This document shows positions 8,280 to 17,211 of a stretch of 64,000 bases of DNA, in pieces. The notes below the pieces were generated by a model. The model searched no databases. It was not told where the DNA came from and saw only the letters and a list, made by a program, of their open reading frames with translations. A program made the translations under genes and the position numbers. Source of the DNA: Streptomyces sp. H27-H1 (GTDB taxonomy: Bacteria; Actinomycetota; Actinomycetes; Streptomycetales; Streptomycetaceae); contig NZ_JAPNLJ010000002.1 in NCBI RefSeq assembly GCF_026627445.1, positions 79,677 through 143,676 of the forward strand, given 5' to 3'. Every line of letters starts with the position of its first letter. Within the stretch, counting starts at the first letter, position 1.

Positions 8280-9962
8280 ATGGGGGCAGCCGTGGCGGAC
8301 GACGGATTCGACTTCAGGCCCGGGGCGCAGATCCCGCTCCAGGGCGGCAGCGGCCAGACCGCCGCGACCAACGCCCTCGCCTCCGCCGCCTACCGGGACG
8401 GCGCGGCGGACACCGCACTGGCCTCCATACTCGACGCCAACAACGAGTACCACGAGTCGGTCGTCAAACCCGGCAAGATCTCCCTCCTCGAACCCAATCT
8501 CGGCGAGGCCTTCTGCCGCGCGGTCGAGGCCCGCACCATCCCGGCCGCCCGCAAGCCCCTCATCCAGTCCTTCGGCGCCGACCCGCAGACCGTCGTCGAG
8601 CACTGTCTGGCCGCCTCCCGCATCCGCAAGGAGCGCGACCGCAAGCTCCGCATGATCATGCTGGTCTGCGGAGTGCTGTTCCTTCCCGGCCTGTTGCTGT
8701 GGCTCGGCCTGTTCTGGGTCCGCAAGGCCCTGGCCTCCTCCGAGGCCAAGCGCGCCTCCTGGCTGGGCACGGCGCTCCTCGTCGGCGTGGGCCTGGTGGC
8801 CGCCGTACTCATGTTCCGGCTGCCGGTGACCGGCCTCCTCGGCATCTACCTCCGCGCCATGATCATCGCCCCCGCCCTGGGCTGGTTCTTCGCCCGCCGG
8901 CTCTGCGAGGCCACCGCCCTGGACCTGCGCTCCCGCTGGGACGGCCTCCTCGCGGGCGGCGGCGGGGTGGCCGCCAAGATCCCCGAAGCCGTCCCCGGCA
9001 ACCCCGACGAGAAGGCCCGCGAGGACCTGCGCCAATCCCTGGCCAAGCTCACCGCCGAGGACCGCAGCAACTCGGTCTTCTACGCCGGCCCCAAGGGCAT
9101 ACTCGGCATGGGCACCCGCTGGGGCAGCTGGCAGATGGCCGAGGAGCTCGCGCCCAAGACCGAGGGCCACGAGATCCACCCCTTCCGCAGCTGGGACGTC
9201 ATACGCGCGATCGACACCCAGCTGCGCAAACTGGAGCGAGGCCCCCTGCACACCGGCGGCCTCCCGCCCGCTTCGATCATGCACTGGATCGTCACCCCGG
9301 TCGGCGAGGGCGCCAAGGAAGTGACCCGCCCCACCGGAGCGGACGTGGACACCTTCCTGATCAAGCCGCACGAGATCACCCGGATCTGCAACGAGCAGCA
9401 GTTCAGCGCCGGCAACCGGCACTACCTCGGCATCCAGTACCCGCTCTGGGACGGCCAGCTCGTGATCACCATGCTGGTCACGGTCACCGTGCTCTACAAG
9501 ACGCTGCGCGTGGAGGTCACCGGGCACGCGCTCGGCCCGGTGCACGGCCTGTTCACCACCAAGTCGAAGGCCCCGGTGGTCGAGGTCCCCAAGTCCGTAC
9601 GGTTCTGGGAGACCGTGGAGCGGCCGCTGCCGCTGGTCGACGCCACGGAGGTCGTGCGCCTCGCCGTGCGCGCGCCGTTCACCTGGTACCCGCCGGTCCT
9701 GGACTTCCTGGGCGGCAAGCTCGTCCTCCCCGAGCCCTTCGGCGTCCGCCACGTCTGGGCCGGCCAGCCGTGGCGCCACCGCTTCATGGCGGACGACGCG
9801 ATGCGCGCCGCGACCCCGGTCCTGCGGGCGGTGCACACCGCCGCGATGCGGGTCCTGGAGGAGAACGGCGTCGACACCGAACGCTTCACCAACCGCTCGA
9901 TGATCGTCAGTGGCGCGGTCCAGGACGCCGCACCGCGCAAGGCCGACGTCTACGATGCCTGA
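8280..9962 (+). CDS. Membrane protein, function unknown
   Basis: 560 residues. The start is ATG 8280 or possibly GTG 8292 (VADDGFDFRPGAQIPLQGG). There is a soluble N-terminal ~120 residues, then a hydrophobic hairpin (KLRMIMLVCGVLFLPGLLLWLGLFWVRK at ~124-150; LLVGVGLVAAVLMFRLPVTG and a further segment up to ~208), then ~350 soluble residues with one more hydrophobic patch (LVITMLVTVTVLYKTLRVE). No enzyme motif is recognised. It stands between the EF-G paralogue and the HIT gene in the conserved Streptomyces order, but in opposite orientation to the HIT gene. Confidence 0.82.
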   Translation: MGAAVADDGFDFRPGAQIPLQGGSGQTAATNALASAAYRDGAADTALASILDANNEYHESVVKPGKISLLEPNLGEAFCRAVEARTIPAARKPLIQSFGADPQTVVEHCLAASRIRKERDRKLRMIMLVCGVLFLPGLLLWLGLFWVRKALASSEAKRASWLGTALLVGVGLVAAVLMFRLPVTGLLGIYLRAMIIAPALGWFFARRLCEATALDLRSRWDGLLAGGGGVAAKIPEAVPGNPDEKAREDLRQSLAKLTAEDRSNSVFYAGPKGILGMGTRWGSWQMAEELAPKTEGHEIHPFRSWDVIRAIDTQLRKLERGPLHTGGLPPASIMHWIVTPVGEGAKEVTRPTGADVDTFLIKPHEITRICNEQQFSAGNRHYLGIQYPLWDGQLVITMLVTVTVLYKTLRVEVTGHALGPVHGLFTTKSKAPVVEVPKSVRFWETVERPLPLVDATEVVRLAVRAPFTWYPPVLDFLGGKLVLPEPFGVRHVWAGQPWRHRFMADDAMRAATPVLRAVHTAAMRVLEENGVDTERFTNRSMIVSGAVQDAAPRKADVYDA

Positions 9963-9989
9963 ACCCCCGCGGGCGGCCCGGCCACGACC

Positions 9990-10547
9990 CTAGGCCGGCC
10001 AGGCGTCGGCGAGCATCTGGCGGGTGTCCGCGAGGAGTTGGGGCAGCACCTTGGTGTGGCCCACGACCGGCATGAAGTTCGTGTCCCCGCCCCAGCGGGG
10101 CACGATGTGCTGGTGCAGGTGCGCGGCGATCCCGGCGCCGGCGGCCTGGCCCTGGTTCATGCCGATGTTGAACCCGTGCGCACCGGAGGCCTTGCGCAGC
10201 GCGACCATCGCCCGCTTCGTGAGATCGGCGAGTTCGAGGGTCTCGGCGGCGTCCAGGTCCGTGTAATCGGCCACGTGCCGGTACGGCACGACCATCAGGT
10301 GGCCGCCGTTGTACGGGTAGAGGTTCAGCACGGCGTAGACGTGCTTGCCCCGGGCCACGACCAGCCCGTCCTGGTCCGACATGTCCGGAATACCACAGAA
10401 GGGACAGCCGTCCCCGGCCTCCGGCCCGGTCGGCTTGTTCTCCCCCTGGATGTAGGCCATCCGGTGGGGCGTCCACAGACGCTGGAACGCGTCCTGCGTG
10501 CCCACACCGATCTGCTGCTCCGGCTCAATCGTCATGGGATGCAGCAT
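9990..10547 (-). CDS. HIT-family nucleotide hydrolase/phosphorylase
   Basis: 185 residues from ATG at 10547, preceded by AAGG 4 nt upstream; the alternative ATG at 10535 has no ribosome site. The histidine triad is visible as H-L-H-Q-H-I-V-P (AAHLHQHIVPRWGGDTNFMPV), and a CPFCGIP zinc knuckle precedes the fold. This family includes diadenosine tetraphosphate phosphorylase/hydrolase; the homologue beside thrS and pgsA in Mycobacterium tuberculosis is an Ap4A phosphorylase. Aminoacyl-tRNA synthetases make Ap4A as a by-product, so the position close to thrS is meaningful, but the exact activity here is inferred. It starts 68 bp from the divergent channel gene. Confidence 0.9.
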   Translation of the reverse strand: MLHPMTIEPEQQIGVGTQDAFQRLWTPHRMAYIQGENKPTGPEAGDGCPFCGIPDMSDQDGLVVARGKHVYAVLNLYPYNGGHLMVVPYRHVADYTDLDAAETLELADLTKRAMVALRKASGAHGFNIGMNQGQAAGAGIAAHLHQHIVPRWGGDTNFMPVVGHTKVLPQLLADTRQMLADAWPA

Positions 10548-10614
10548 ATGACCTTGGCCCGGAGCGGCGTGTCGCCGGGGCGAAGAGCTACGGCGCACCC
10601 ACGATGCTGAGCCC

Positions 10615-11280
10615 ATGCACGATGCACCCGAGACCCGCGACAAGGCCTGGGAACGCCGGACCGAACTGCCGCTGTTCTTCGCCTCCCTGATCTTCCTCAC
10701 CGGTTTCACCCTCGCCGTCCTGGCCTACGAGGTCCACCCCCTCGTACGCGCCATCGGCGTCGGCGTCGTGCTGCTGACCTGGCTGTGCTTCGTCGTGGAC
10801 TACGCGGCCCGGCTGATCCTGAGCGGCCTGCGGCCCCTGCACTTCGTGCGCCTGCACATGCTGGACACCCTGGTCGTGCTGCTGCCGATGCTGCGGCCGC
10901 TGCGCCTGGTCAAGGTCCACGACGCGGTCCAGGCCCGCTACAACCGCCCGCGCCGGAACCTGTACGCGCGCGTGATGTCGTACGCGGGCCTGTCGGCCGG
11001 GCTGCTCGGCTTCGCGGGCGCCCTCGGGGTCCACCACTTCGAGCGCCGGGCCCCGGGGGCCTCGATCCTGACCCTCGGGGACGCGGTGTGGTGGGTCTGC
11101 GAGACGCTGACGACGGTGGGCTACGGGGACATGGCCCCGGTGACCCCGGGGGGACGGATCATCGCGGCGTTCATGATGGCCGGCGGGCTGGCGCTGCTGG
11201 GCGCGGTGACGGGTTCGTTCTCGTCCTGGATGCTCCAGGCCTTCCGGCGGGAGGACGAAGAGGAGCCCCCGAGGAACTGA
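10615..11280 (+). CDS. Potassium channel family protein
   Basis: 221 residues. The selectivity filter TVGYGD is at residues 167-172, behind the pore helix (DAVWWVCETLT) and followed by the last transmembrane helix (IIAAFMMAGGLALLGAVTGSFSSWML). N-terminal hydrophobic segments (LPLFFASLIFLTGFTLAVLAY; IGVGVVLLTWLCFVVDYAARLI; MLDTLVVLLPMLRPLRLVKVH) resemble a shortened voltage-sensor region, although the basic S4 repeat is weak (RPLRLVK). It forms a tetrameric K+ pore in the plasma membrane. No ligand-binding C-terminal domain is present, only an acidic tail. Its stop codon is inside the shared terminator stem with thrS. Confidence 0.9.
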   Translation: MHDAPETRDKAWERRTELPLFFASLIFLTGFTLAVLAYEVHPLVRAIGVGVVLLTWLCFVVDYAARLILSGLRPLHFVRLHMLDTLVVLLPMLRPLRLVKVHDAVQARYNRPRRNLYARVMSYAGLSAGLLGFAGALGVHHFERRAPGASILTLGDAVWWVCETLTTVGYGDMAPVTPGGRIIAAFMMAGGLALLGAVTGSFSSWMLQAFRREDEEEPPRN

Positions 11281-11295
11281 GTTCCCCGGGGGCTC
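11263..11295. terminator. Bidirectional terminator between channel gene and thrS
   Basis: A near-perfect stem (GAGCCCCCG-a-GGAAC / tga / GTTCC-c-CGGGGGCTC) spans the stop codon of the channel gene and lies just downstream of the convergent thrS stop. It is symmetrical and so can serve both transcripts. Typical actinomycete terminator: strong GC stem with no clear U-tract. Confidence 0.7.
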
Positions 11296-11320
11296 GATCC
11301 CTGCGGCAGCAGGGGACGCG

Positions 11321-13297
11321 TCACACCTGGACGCGGCGCTCCACGACGTCGACGAGCTTCGCCAGCGCCTGGTCGCGCGGGACGCCGTTCTCCTGCGAAC
11401 CGTCGCGGTAGCGGAAGGAGACGGTGCCCGCGGCCATGTCCTCGTCACCGACGATGATCATGAAGGGGACCTTCAGCTTCTGCTGGTTCCTGATCTTCTT
11501 CTGCATGCGGTCGGACGAGGCGTCCACATCGACGCGCAGGCCCTTCTTCTTCGCCTCGGCGGCGAACGCCTGCAGGTACTCGATGTGCGAGTCGCCGATC
11601 GGGATGCCGACCGCCTGGACCGGGGCGAGCCACGGCGGCATGACGCCCGCGTAGTGCTCCAGCAGGACGGCGAAGAACCGCTCGATGGAACCGAAGAGCG
11701 CGCGGTGGATCATGACCGGGCGCTGCTTGGTGCCGTCGGGGCCGGTGTACTCCAGGTTGAAGCGCTCCGGCAGGTTGAAGTCGAGCTGCACGGTCGACAT
11801 CTGCCAGGTGCGGCCGATCGCGTCGCGGCACTGGACCGAGATCTTCGGGCCGTAGAACGCGGCGCCGCCCGGGTCCGGAACCAGGGGCAGGCCCTGCTTC
11901 TCGGCGACCTGCTGGAGCGTCGCGGTGGCCTCTTCCCAGATCTCGTCGCTGCCGACGAACTTCTCCGGGTCCTTGGTCGACAGCTCCAGGTAGAAGTCGG
12001 TCAGACCGTAGTCGCGGAGCAGGTTCAGCACGAAGGTCAGCGTGCGGTCGAGCTCCTCCGCCATCTGCTCCTTGGTGCAGTAGATGTGCGCGTCGTCCTG
12101 GGTGAAACCGCGCGAGCGGGTCAGGCCGTGCACGACGCCGGACTTCTCGTAGCGGTACACGGTGCCGAACTCGAAGAGGCGCAGCGGCAGTTCGCGGTAC
12201 GAGCGGCCGCGCGCGTCGAAGATCAGGTTGTGCATCGGGCAGTTCATGGGCTTGAGGTAGTAGTCGGTACCACCGTCGAGCTGCATGGGGGGGTACATAC
12301 CCTCCGCGTACCAGTCCAGGTGGCCGCTCTTCTCGAAGAGGGTGCCCTTGGTGGCGTGCGGGGTGTAGACGAACTCGTAGCCCTCTTCCTCGTGCCGCTT
12401 GCGCGAGTAGTCCTCCATGGTGCGGCGGATGACGCCGCCGCGCGGGTGGAAGACGGCCAGGCCGGAGCCGATCTCGTCCTGTACGGAGAACAGGTCGAGC
12501 TCGGTGCCGAGCTTGCGGTGGTCGCGCTTCTCGGCCTCCACGAGGAAGTCGAGGTGGGCCTTCAGCTCCTCCTTCGACGGCCACGCGGTGCCGTAGATGC
12601 GCTGGAGCATCGGGTTCTTCTCGCTGCCGCGCCAGTAGGCGGCGGCGTTGCGCATCAGCTTGAACGCCGGGATGTTACGGGTGGTGGGCAGGTGGGGGCC
12701 TCGGCAGAGGTCCTTCCAGCACAGGTCGCCGGTCTTGGCGTCGAAGTTGTCGTAGATGGTCAGCTCGCCGCCGCCCACCTCGACGTTCGCGCCGTCGTCG
12801 GTCGACGCCGAACCCTTGATGCCGATGAGTTCCAGCTTGTACGGCTCGTCCGCGAGCTCCTCGCGGGCCGCCTCGTCGGTGACGACGCGGCGGGCGAAGC
12901 GCTGGCCGCGCTTCTGGATCTCCTGCATCTTCTTCTCGATGGCCTTGAGGTCCTCGGGAGTGAAGGGCCTCGCCACGTCGAAGTCGTAGTAGAAGCCGTC
13001 CCGGACCGGCGGGCCGATGCCCAGCTTGGCCTCGGGGAACAGCTCCTGCACGGCCTGCGCCATGACGTGCGCGGTCGAGTGGCGCAGGATGTCCAGCCCG
13101 TCCGGGGAGGAGATCTCCACGGGCTCGACGGTCTCGCCGTCCTGCACCTCGCGGCTGAGGTCCTTGAGCTCGCCCGCGATGCGGACGGCGACGATGGTGC
13201 GCTCGCCGGCGAAGAGCTCCGCCGCCGTAGTGCCCGTGGCCACCACGCGCTCGTCCCGCTCGGAATCGCGTTGGATGATCACACGGACGTCTGACAC
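11321..13297 (-). CDS. thrS: Threonyl-tRNA synthetase
   Basis: 658 residues, the full class II enzyme: N-terminal TGS domain (residues ~1-65), editing domain with the H-x3-H zinc-type signature ([11 protein letters not shown]), catalytic core with MNCPMHN (zinc-binding Cys), motif 2 ([26 protein letters not shown]) and motif 3 ([31 protein letters not shown]), then the anticodon-binding domain. It charges tRNA-Thr in the cytoplasm. Start ATG at 13297. No T-box leader was seen in the 250 bp upstream, in keeping with the usual absence of T-boxes on Streptomyces thrS. The position next to the HIT gene is conserved in actinobacteria. Confidence 0.98.
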   Translation of the reverse strand: MSDVRVIIQRDSERDERVVATGTTAAELFAGERTIVAVRIAGELKDLSREVQDGETVEPVEISSPDGLDILRHSTAHVMAQAVQELFPEAKLGIGPPVRDGFYYDFDVARPFTPEDLKAIEKKMQEIQKRGQRFARRVVTDEAAREELADEPYKLELIGIKGSASTDDGANVEVGGGELTIYDNFDAKTGDLCWKDLCRGPHLPTTRNIPAFKLMRNAAAYWRGSEKNPMLQRIYGTAWPSKEELKAHLDFLVEAEKRDHRKLGTELDLFSVQDEIGSGLAVFHPRGGVIRRTMEDYSRKRHEEEGYEFVYTPHATKGTLFEKSGHLDWYAEGMYPPMQLDGGTDYYLKPMNCPMHNLIFDARGRSYRELPLRLFEFGTVYRYEKSGVVHGLTRSRGFTQDDAHIYCTKEQMAEELDRTLTFVLNLLRDYGLTDFYLELSTKDPEKFVGSDEIWEEATATLQQVAEKQGLPLVPDPGGAAFYGPKISVQCRDAIGRTWQMSTVQLDFNLPERFNLEYTGPDGTKQRPVMIHRALFGSIERFFAVLLEHYAGVMPPWLAPVQAVGIPIGDSHIEYLQAFAAEAKKKGLRVDVDASSDRMQKKIRNQQKLKVPFMIIVGDEDMAAGTVSFRYRDGSQENGVPRDQALAKLVDVVERRVQV

Positions 13298-13407
13298 CGG
13301 TCTCTCCTGACTCAGGGGGTGCGCGAGCGAACACTGCGCGCCTGAATCGTACCGAGCGGAGTGGCTCCGCCCCTAAACGGTTACTCGTCGCCCCGCCCGG
13401 GGCGCCC

Positions 13408-13462
13408 GGTCCTCAACCGCCGGGCGGGCTTGATCTTTCAGCCCGTCCGGCGTTTGAGGACC
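13408..13462. repeat. Long stem-loop repeat
   Basis: 23-nt arms at 13408-13430 (GGTCCTCAACCGCCGGGCGG...) and 13440-13462 (mirror image, ...CCGGCGTTTGAGGACC) with only two or three mismatches and a 9-nt loop. GTCCGGCGTTTGAGGAC-type palindromes recur between Streptomyces genes. It lies upstream of thrS and downstream of the leftward gene 13550-14776, where it would act as terminator for that gene. Confidence 0.65.
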
Positions 13463-13549
13463 GGGTCCGGGCGGAGCCCGGGGAACGGTGGAAGGGCGGG
13501 TAGGGGACGGGGTCCCGCGCAGCGGCAGCGGTCCGCCCCCGGCAACGGG

Positions 13550-14776
13550 TCAGTCGTCCGACGGGAGGACGTCCCCCGGGTCGAGGGCCTCGTCCCCGTC
13601 CAGGGACTTCATCAGACGGTCCCGCTCGACCTCGTCCAAGGGCACCGGCGTGACGTCGGCGGCGTCCGTCAGCCGCCGGAAACCGCCCCGCCGCTGCAGC
13701 CGCCCGCTGACCCGGATCGGCAGTCCGACCAGGTGCGCGTGGCCCGCCACCCGGTAGGACTCCTCGTCGAGCACGACCCGGACGTACGGGATCTCCGCCC
13801 CGGCGAGGACCCGCAGCCGGACCGTGCCCCCACCGCCCGGGGCCGATCTGCGCAGCCGGACCACCGCGCCCGCCACCCGGACGGCTACCGCCGGTTCGTC
13901 CCTCGTGTACCGCGCCGCCGCCTCGCGGAGCACCGGGAGGTCGCCGGGCGAGAACTCCACCGGCTCCGGCCGGGCCGCGCACCCCGCCGGGACGCCCGCC
14001 GCCGGGGCCCACGCGAGGGCCACCCGGGCCCCCTCCGAGCCTCGGACCAGCGAGATGAGCGCTTCGGCGAGCTCCCTGCTGACCCCGGCCTCGACAGCCG
14101 CGTCGAAGGCCTCCATGCCCCCGGTGGCGCGCCGGTAGTCCACGGCCTCACGGGCGGCGTGCAGCGCGTGGTGCAGCCGGGTCACGGTGCCCCGGCCGCC
14201 GTCGACGGGGACGTACGCCGTCAGCCGCCGCCCGCCCGGAGCCGGCCCGACCAGGATCCCGTCCAGCGCCCGCTCCGCCCGGCCCCGGTGCCGGGCTCCG
14301 TAGTAGCCGGCCCGCGCCCGGTCGGCCAGGGCCCCGGCGAGGAGCAGCTGGCGCGCGGCCGAGCGGAGCTGTTCCTGGAGCGTCCAGTCGGCCTCGCCCT
14401 GCAGTCCGTGGGCCCCTCGCGGGATCTCGCGCTCCCAGCGGATCTCGTCGCTCGGCACGCTCAGCCCGTACAGGACCTCGCGCGCCGACGGCAGCGCGCT
14501 GCGGGAGAGCGCGGCGAGCGCCTCTTCGAGCAGGTCGGCGCAGTCGGGGAAGGCCCGGTTCTCGGGGACGAGGAGGCTGGCGCCGCCGCTGCCCGTGGCG
14601 TACGGGGCGGGCGGCGTCCAGCGCCCGTACCGTCCGGCCGCCCCGCCGCGGCGCAGCCAGCCGTGCCGGTGGAGCAGCGCACCGAGCACGAGCGGGTCGA
14701 CCTGCGCGGGATCGGGGGCGTCCGCGGCGAACTCCGGTGCGGACAGCGGCTCCAGGTGCGGTGACTGCCAGTTCAT
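13550..14776 (-). CDS. Hypothetical protein coupled to DUF4365 gene
   Basis: 408 residues from ATG 14776. It overlaps the preceding DUF4365 gene by 1 bp (TGATG), so the pair is one operon. No transmembrane segments and no catalytic motif that I recognise. The N-terminal third resembles a winged-helix-like region (DPLVLGALLHRHGWLRRGGAAGRYGRWTPP), and the C-terminal ~110 residues are beta-rich (VRVAGAVVRLRRS...VRLRVLAGAEIPYVRVVLDEESYRVAGHAHLVGLPIRVSGRLQRRG), which could be an OB-like or nucleic-acid-binding fold; that is only an impression. The stop is followed by the stem-loop at 13408-13462. Confidence 0.78.
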   Translation of the reverse strand: MNWQSPHLEPLSAPEFAADAPDPAQVDPLVLGALLHRHGWLRRGGAAGRYGRWTPPAPYATGSGGASLLVPENRAFPDCADLLEEALAALSRSALPSAREVLYGLSVPSDEIRWEREIPRGAHGLQGEADWTLQEQLRSAARQLLLAGALADRARAGYYGARHRGRAERALDGILVGPAPGGRRLTAYVPVDGGRGTVTRLHHALHAAREAVDYRRATGGMEAFDAAVEAGVSRELAEALISLVRGSEGARVALAWAPAAGVPAGCAARPEPVEFSPGDLPVLREAAARYTRDEPAVAVRVAGAVVRLRRSAPGGGGTVRLRVLAGAEIPYVRVVLDEESYRVAGHAHLVGLPIRVSGRLQRRGGFRRLTDAADVTPVPLDEVERDRLMKSLDGDEALDPGDVLPSDD

Positions 14777-15450
14777 CAAGGTGTCCCTCCCGACCCGACC
14801 CGGGTCATGATCTCGCAGAGCGCCCGGTCGTCGAAGATCCGCGTGGTGGGGATCCGTACGGTGGTCCGGCGCCGGCCGGTCACGGGGTGCCCGGCGAGAT
14901 TGGTCCAGTAGCAGCAGTGCCGCAGGTCGAGCCGGTCGTGTCCGGCGCCCAGCCATTGGTCGCGTTCCCGCGGGACGAGCATCACGACGAGGATCTTGTG
15001 CACGGCGACCGGGGAGCGGGCCAGCTTCACCAGGTGCTCGTTGTCGAGGGTGAAGCCGAAGGTGGGCCCGGCCGGTCTGGGCGGTATCTGGTAGGTCGCC
15101 TTGAGCTGGACCTTGATGGTCACCTCGTCGTCGACGACGTGCTCGGGGGCGCCGTGGCTGACGTGCCAGTCGATGCCGTTGTCGGGAAAGGGCTGGGACA
15201 GCGAGCAGCCGGCCGCGGCGACGACGGCGTGCAGGTATCCCACCTGGAGGGTCTCCATGCAGGCGGTGGTGGCGAGCGTGCCGCGCAGCGGTCCGTTCCG
15301 CGGGTCGGTCCGCGGATCGATCTGCCCTGCGAGCACCCCGCCCGGTTCGGGCTGCGCGAGCGCCATGGCCGGCTCCCCATGCCTTCCGGGCTCGGCCGTG
15401 TCAGGCCGCTTCACGTACGTGTCAGGGTGTCGGGGTTGACGACCGGTCAT
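14776..15450 (-). CDS. DUF4365 domain-containing protein
   Basis: 224 residues from ATG 15450 (GGGGGA 8 nt upstream); a second plausible start is ATG 15366, also with a ribosome site (GGGGAG). The core resembles the DUF4365 nuclease-like fold: ACMETLQVGYLHAVVAAAG, then D-x-WHV (GIDWHVSHG), then I-K-V-Q-L-K-A-T, giving the D...D...QxK arrangement seen in restriction-endonuclease-like proteins. The biological role is unknown; such domains occur in mobile and defence contexts but also as stable Streptomyces genes. It is the first gene of a coupled pair with 13550-14776 and is divergent from the exonuclease gene at 15609. Confidence 0.8.
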   Translation of the reverse strand: MTGRQPRHPDTYVKRPDTAEPGRHGEPAMALAQPEPGGVLAGQIDPRTDPRNGPLRGTLATTACMETLQVGYLHAVVAAAGCSLSQPFPDNGIDWHVSHGAPEHVVDDEVTIKVQLKATYQIPPRPAGPTFGFTLDNEHLVKLARSPVAVHKILVVMLVPRERDQWLGAGHDRLDLRHCCYWTNLAGHPVTGRRRTTVRIPTTRIFDDRALCEIMTRVGSGGTP

Positions 15451-15608
15451 GTGTGCGGTCCCCCAGTTGAGTTGTCTCCGCAGTCGGCGTGCCGCAAACG
15501 GCGTACGGGGCAAAGAGCCCGGGTATCACCGATTCGGGCAAGGGTGGCGGGGCCTGGGGCGCGATGCCCGGGTGGGGCCATCTGCCGACGGGTGACGAGG
15601 AGTTCGCC

Positions 15609-16334
15609 ATGACACGCTGGTATGAGGGCCCGCTGGCCGCATTCGACACTGAGACGACCGGGGTGGACGTCGAGCGGGACCGGATCGTCTCCGCCGCGCT
15701 CATCGTCCAGGAGTGCGCGGGCGGCCGGATCCGCTCGACGCGCTGGCTGGTCAATCCCGGCATCCCGGTACCTCCGGGGGCCACGGAAGTGCACGGTCTG
15801 ACCGATGAACACCTCCAGCACAACGGGCGCTGGCCCGCGCCGGTGGTGGAGGAGATAGCCCGCGCGCTCGGTGAGCAGCAGGTGGCGGGCCGTCCGGTGG
15901 TGGTGATGAACGCGCCGTTCGATCTGACGCTGCTGGACCGGGAGTTGCGCAGGCACCGGGCTTCTTCGCTGGCCCGGTACCTGGACAACAGGCCGCTGAC
16001 GGTGCTGGATCCGCGGGTGCTGGACAAGCATCTGGACCGCTACCGCAAGGGACGCCGGACGCTGACGGATCTGTGCGCGCACTACGGAATAGAACTGGAG
16101 GGGGCCCATGACGCCGGTGCGGACGCACTGGCGTCCCTGGAACTCGTACGGGCCGTGGGGCGCAGGTTCGCCGGCCGGCTGGAGCGGTTGACTCCGGGAG
16201 AGCTGCACACGCTGCAACAGGTGTGGCACGCGGCTCAGGCGCGCGGGCTGCAGGCGTGGTTCGCGCGGCAGGGCACACCGGAATCGGTGAATCCGCACTG
16301 GCCGCTGCGGCCGGAGATGCCTGCGGCGGCGTGA
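15609..16334 (+). CDS. DEDD-type 3'-5' exonuclease (DnaQ-like)
   Basis: 241 residues; ATG 15609 follows GACGAGGAG. Exo I motif is FDTETTG (DTE at ~13-15), Exo II is around NAPFDLTLLDREL (N-x3-F-D), and Exo III is H-D-A-G-A-D (GAHDAGADALASLEL), i.e. the DEDDh variant. It is a stand-alone epsilon-like exonuclease with no polymerase or BRCT domain, so it may proofread in trans or trim nucleic acid in repair. Length and motif order are normal for the family. Its promoter lies in the 160-bp gap shared with the DUF4365 operon. Confidence 0.9.
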   Translation: MTRWYEGPLAAFDTETTGVDVERDRIVSAALIVQECAGGRIRSTRWLVNPGIPVPPGATEVHGLTDEHLQHNGRWPAPVVEEIARALGEQQVAGRPVVVMNAPFDLTLLDRELRRHRASSLARYLDNRPLTVLDPRVLDKHLDRYRKGRRTLTDLCAHYGIELEGAHDAGADALASLELVRAVGRRFAGRLERLTPGELHTLQQVWHAAQARGLQAWFARQGTPESVNPHWPLRPEMPAAA

Positions 16335-16404
16335 GGGGGCGGGGGTCCTCGCGAGGTCCTCACCGGGGGCTTCGCGGTTCCTCGCGAGCCTCCGTACATG
16401 CGGA

Positions 16405-16434
16405 AGGCCGGTCCGTCATCAGACGGACCGGCCT
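16405..16434 (-). terminator. Terminator of tRNA-Val
   Basis: A perfect 13-bp stem (AGGCCGGTCCGTC / GACGGACCGGCCT) with a 4-nt loop, directly downstream of the leftward tRNA-Val at 16442-16513. Confidence 0.8.
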
Positions 16435-16441
16435 GTCCCGG

Positions 16442-16513
16442 TGGGCGATACTGGGATCGAACCAGTGACCCCTTCGGTGTGAACGAAGTGCTCTCCCGCT
16501 GAGCTAATCGCCC
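16442..16513 (-). tRNA. tRNA-Val (CAC)
   Basis: 72 nt, full cloverleaf: acceptor GGGCGAT/ATCGCCC with discriminator A, D arm CTCAGCGGGAGAG, anticodon arm CTTCG-TTCACAC-CGAAG giving anticodon CAC, T arm CTGG-TTCGATC-CCAG. CCA is not encoded. It differs from the second copy at 19663-19734 by one D-loop and one T-loop base. Confidence 0.96.
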
Positions 16514-16551
16514 GGGAACGGACTGAACAATACAGAAGGCCCGGGGCTGGT

Positions 16552-17097
16552 TCAAACCGCTTCCGGCCGGGCCGCCAGATGCGAGTCGAGCCCGCGCCGG
16601 CCGGCCCGCATCATCAGGGTGTGGTTGAGCCGGAACACCGGCCGCCCGGGGAGCGCGAGCAACCGCATGAGGGGCCGGTGCACCTCGACCTCCTGCTCGT
16701 ACAGGGCGCGTGTCCCACCAGGCCGCGCCCGTACGGTCCAGCGCGCCCAGCCCTCCAGGTCCCCGCGCAGGGCGACCTCGAGGATTCCGCGCGCGGGGTC
16801 GCGCAGACGCTCGGCCGCGCTCACGCGCAGGGTGTACGGGAGGGCGGAGCGGATGAGGGCGGTGCCGCTGTTCCCGTCGGCGCCGGGGGCGACGGCGCGG
16901 ATCTGGGGCCACCACAGGGGGTAGGACTCGGGACGTTCCAGGGCTGCGTAGACGCGGGCGGGCGGGGCGTCGAGGTCCCACACGTTGCGGAAGCGGTAAC
17001 GGGTCCAGCGGTCAACGGGGTTGGCGGGGGGCGCGGGGTGGCCGGCGCGGGTCCTGTCGGCGCCGTCCGCGCCGCCGCTGCGGCTGCTCGGGTCCAT
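16552..17097 (-). CDS. SRPBCC (START/Bet v1-like) family protein
   Basis: 181 residues from ATG 17097. After a ~30-residue disordered tail the START-like fold begins: YRFRNVWDLDAPPARVYAALERPESYPLWWPQIRAV, the typical first strand, helix and 'YPLWWP' turn of polyketide cyclase/dehydrase-like SRPBCC proteins. It ends with the long C-terminal helix (RPVFRLNHTLMMRAGRRGLDSHLA). Such proteins bind hydrophobic ligands; no ligand or pathway can be assigned here. Monocistronic, between tRNA-Val and the divergent membrane protein at 17212. Confidence 0.85.
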   Translation of the reverse strand: MDPSSRSGGADGADRTRAGHPAPPANPVDRWTRYRFRNVWDLDAPPARVYAALERPESYPLWWPQIRAVAPGADGNSGTALIRSALPYTLRVSAAERLRDPARGILEVALRGDLEGWARWTVRARPGGTRALYEQEVEVHRPLMRLLALPGRPVFRLNHTLMMRAGRRGLDSHLAARPEAV

Positions 17098-17211
17098 GAC
17101 TCCAGTCTTGCGCGCGGCGGGGGCGCGCACCCGGTACTCAGCCGGAACTCATCCCGGGATGAGTACGCGCACCCATGTCCTGACGGGGTGACGGGCACCA
17201 CAATCCGAACC

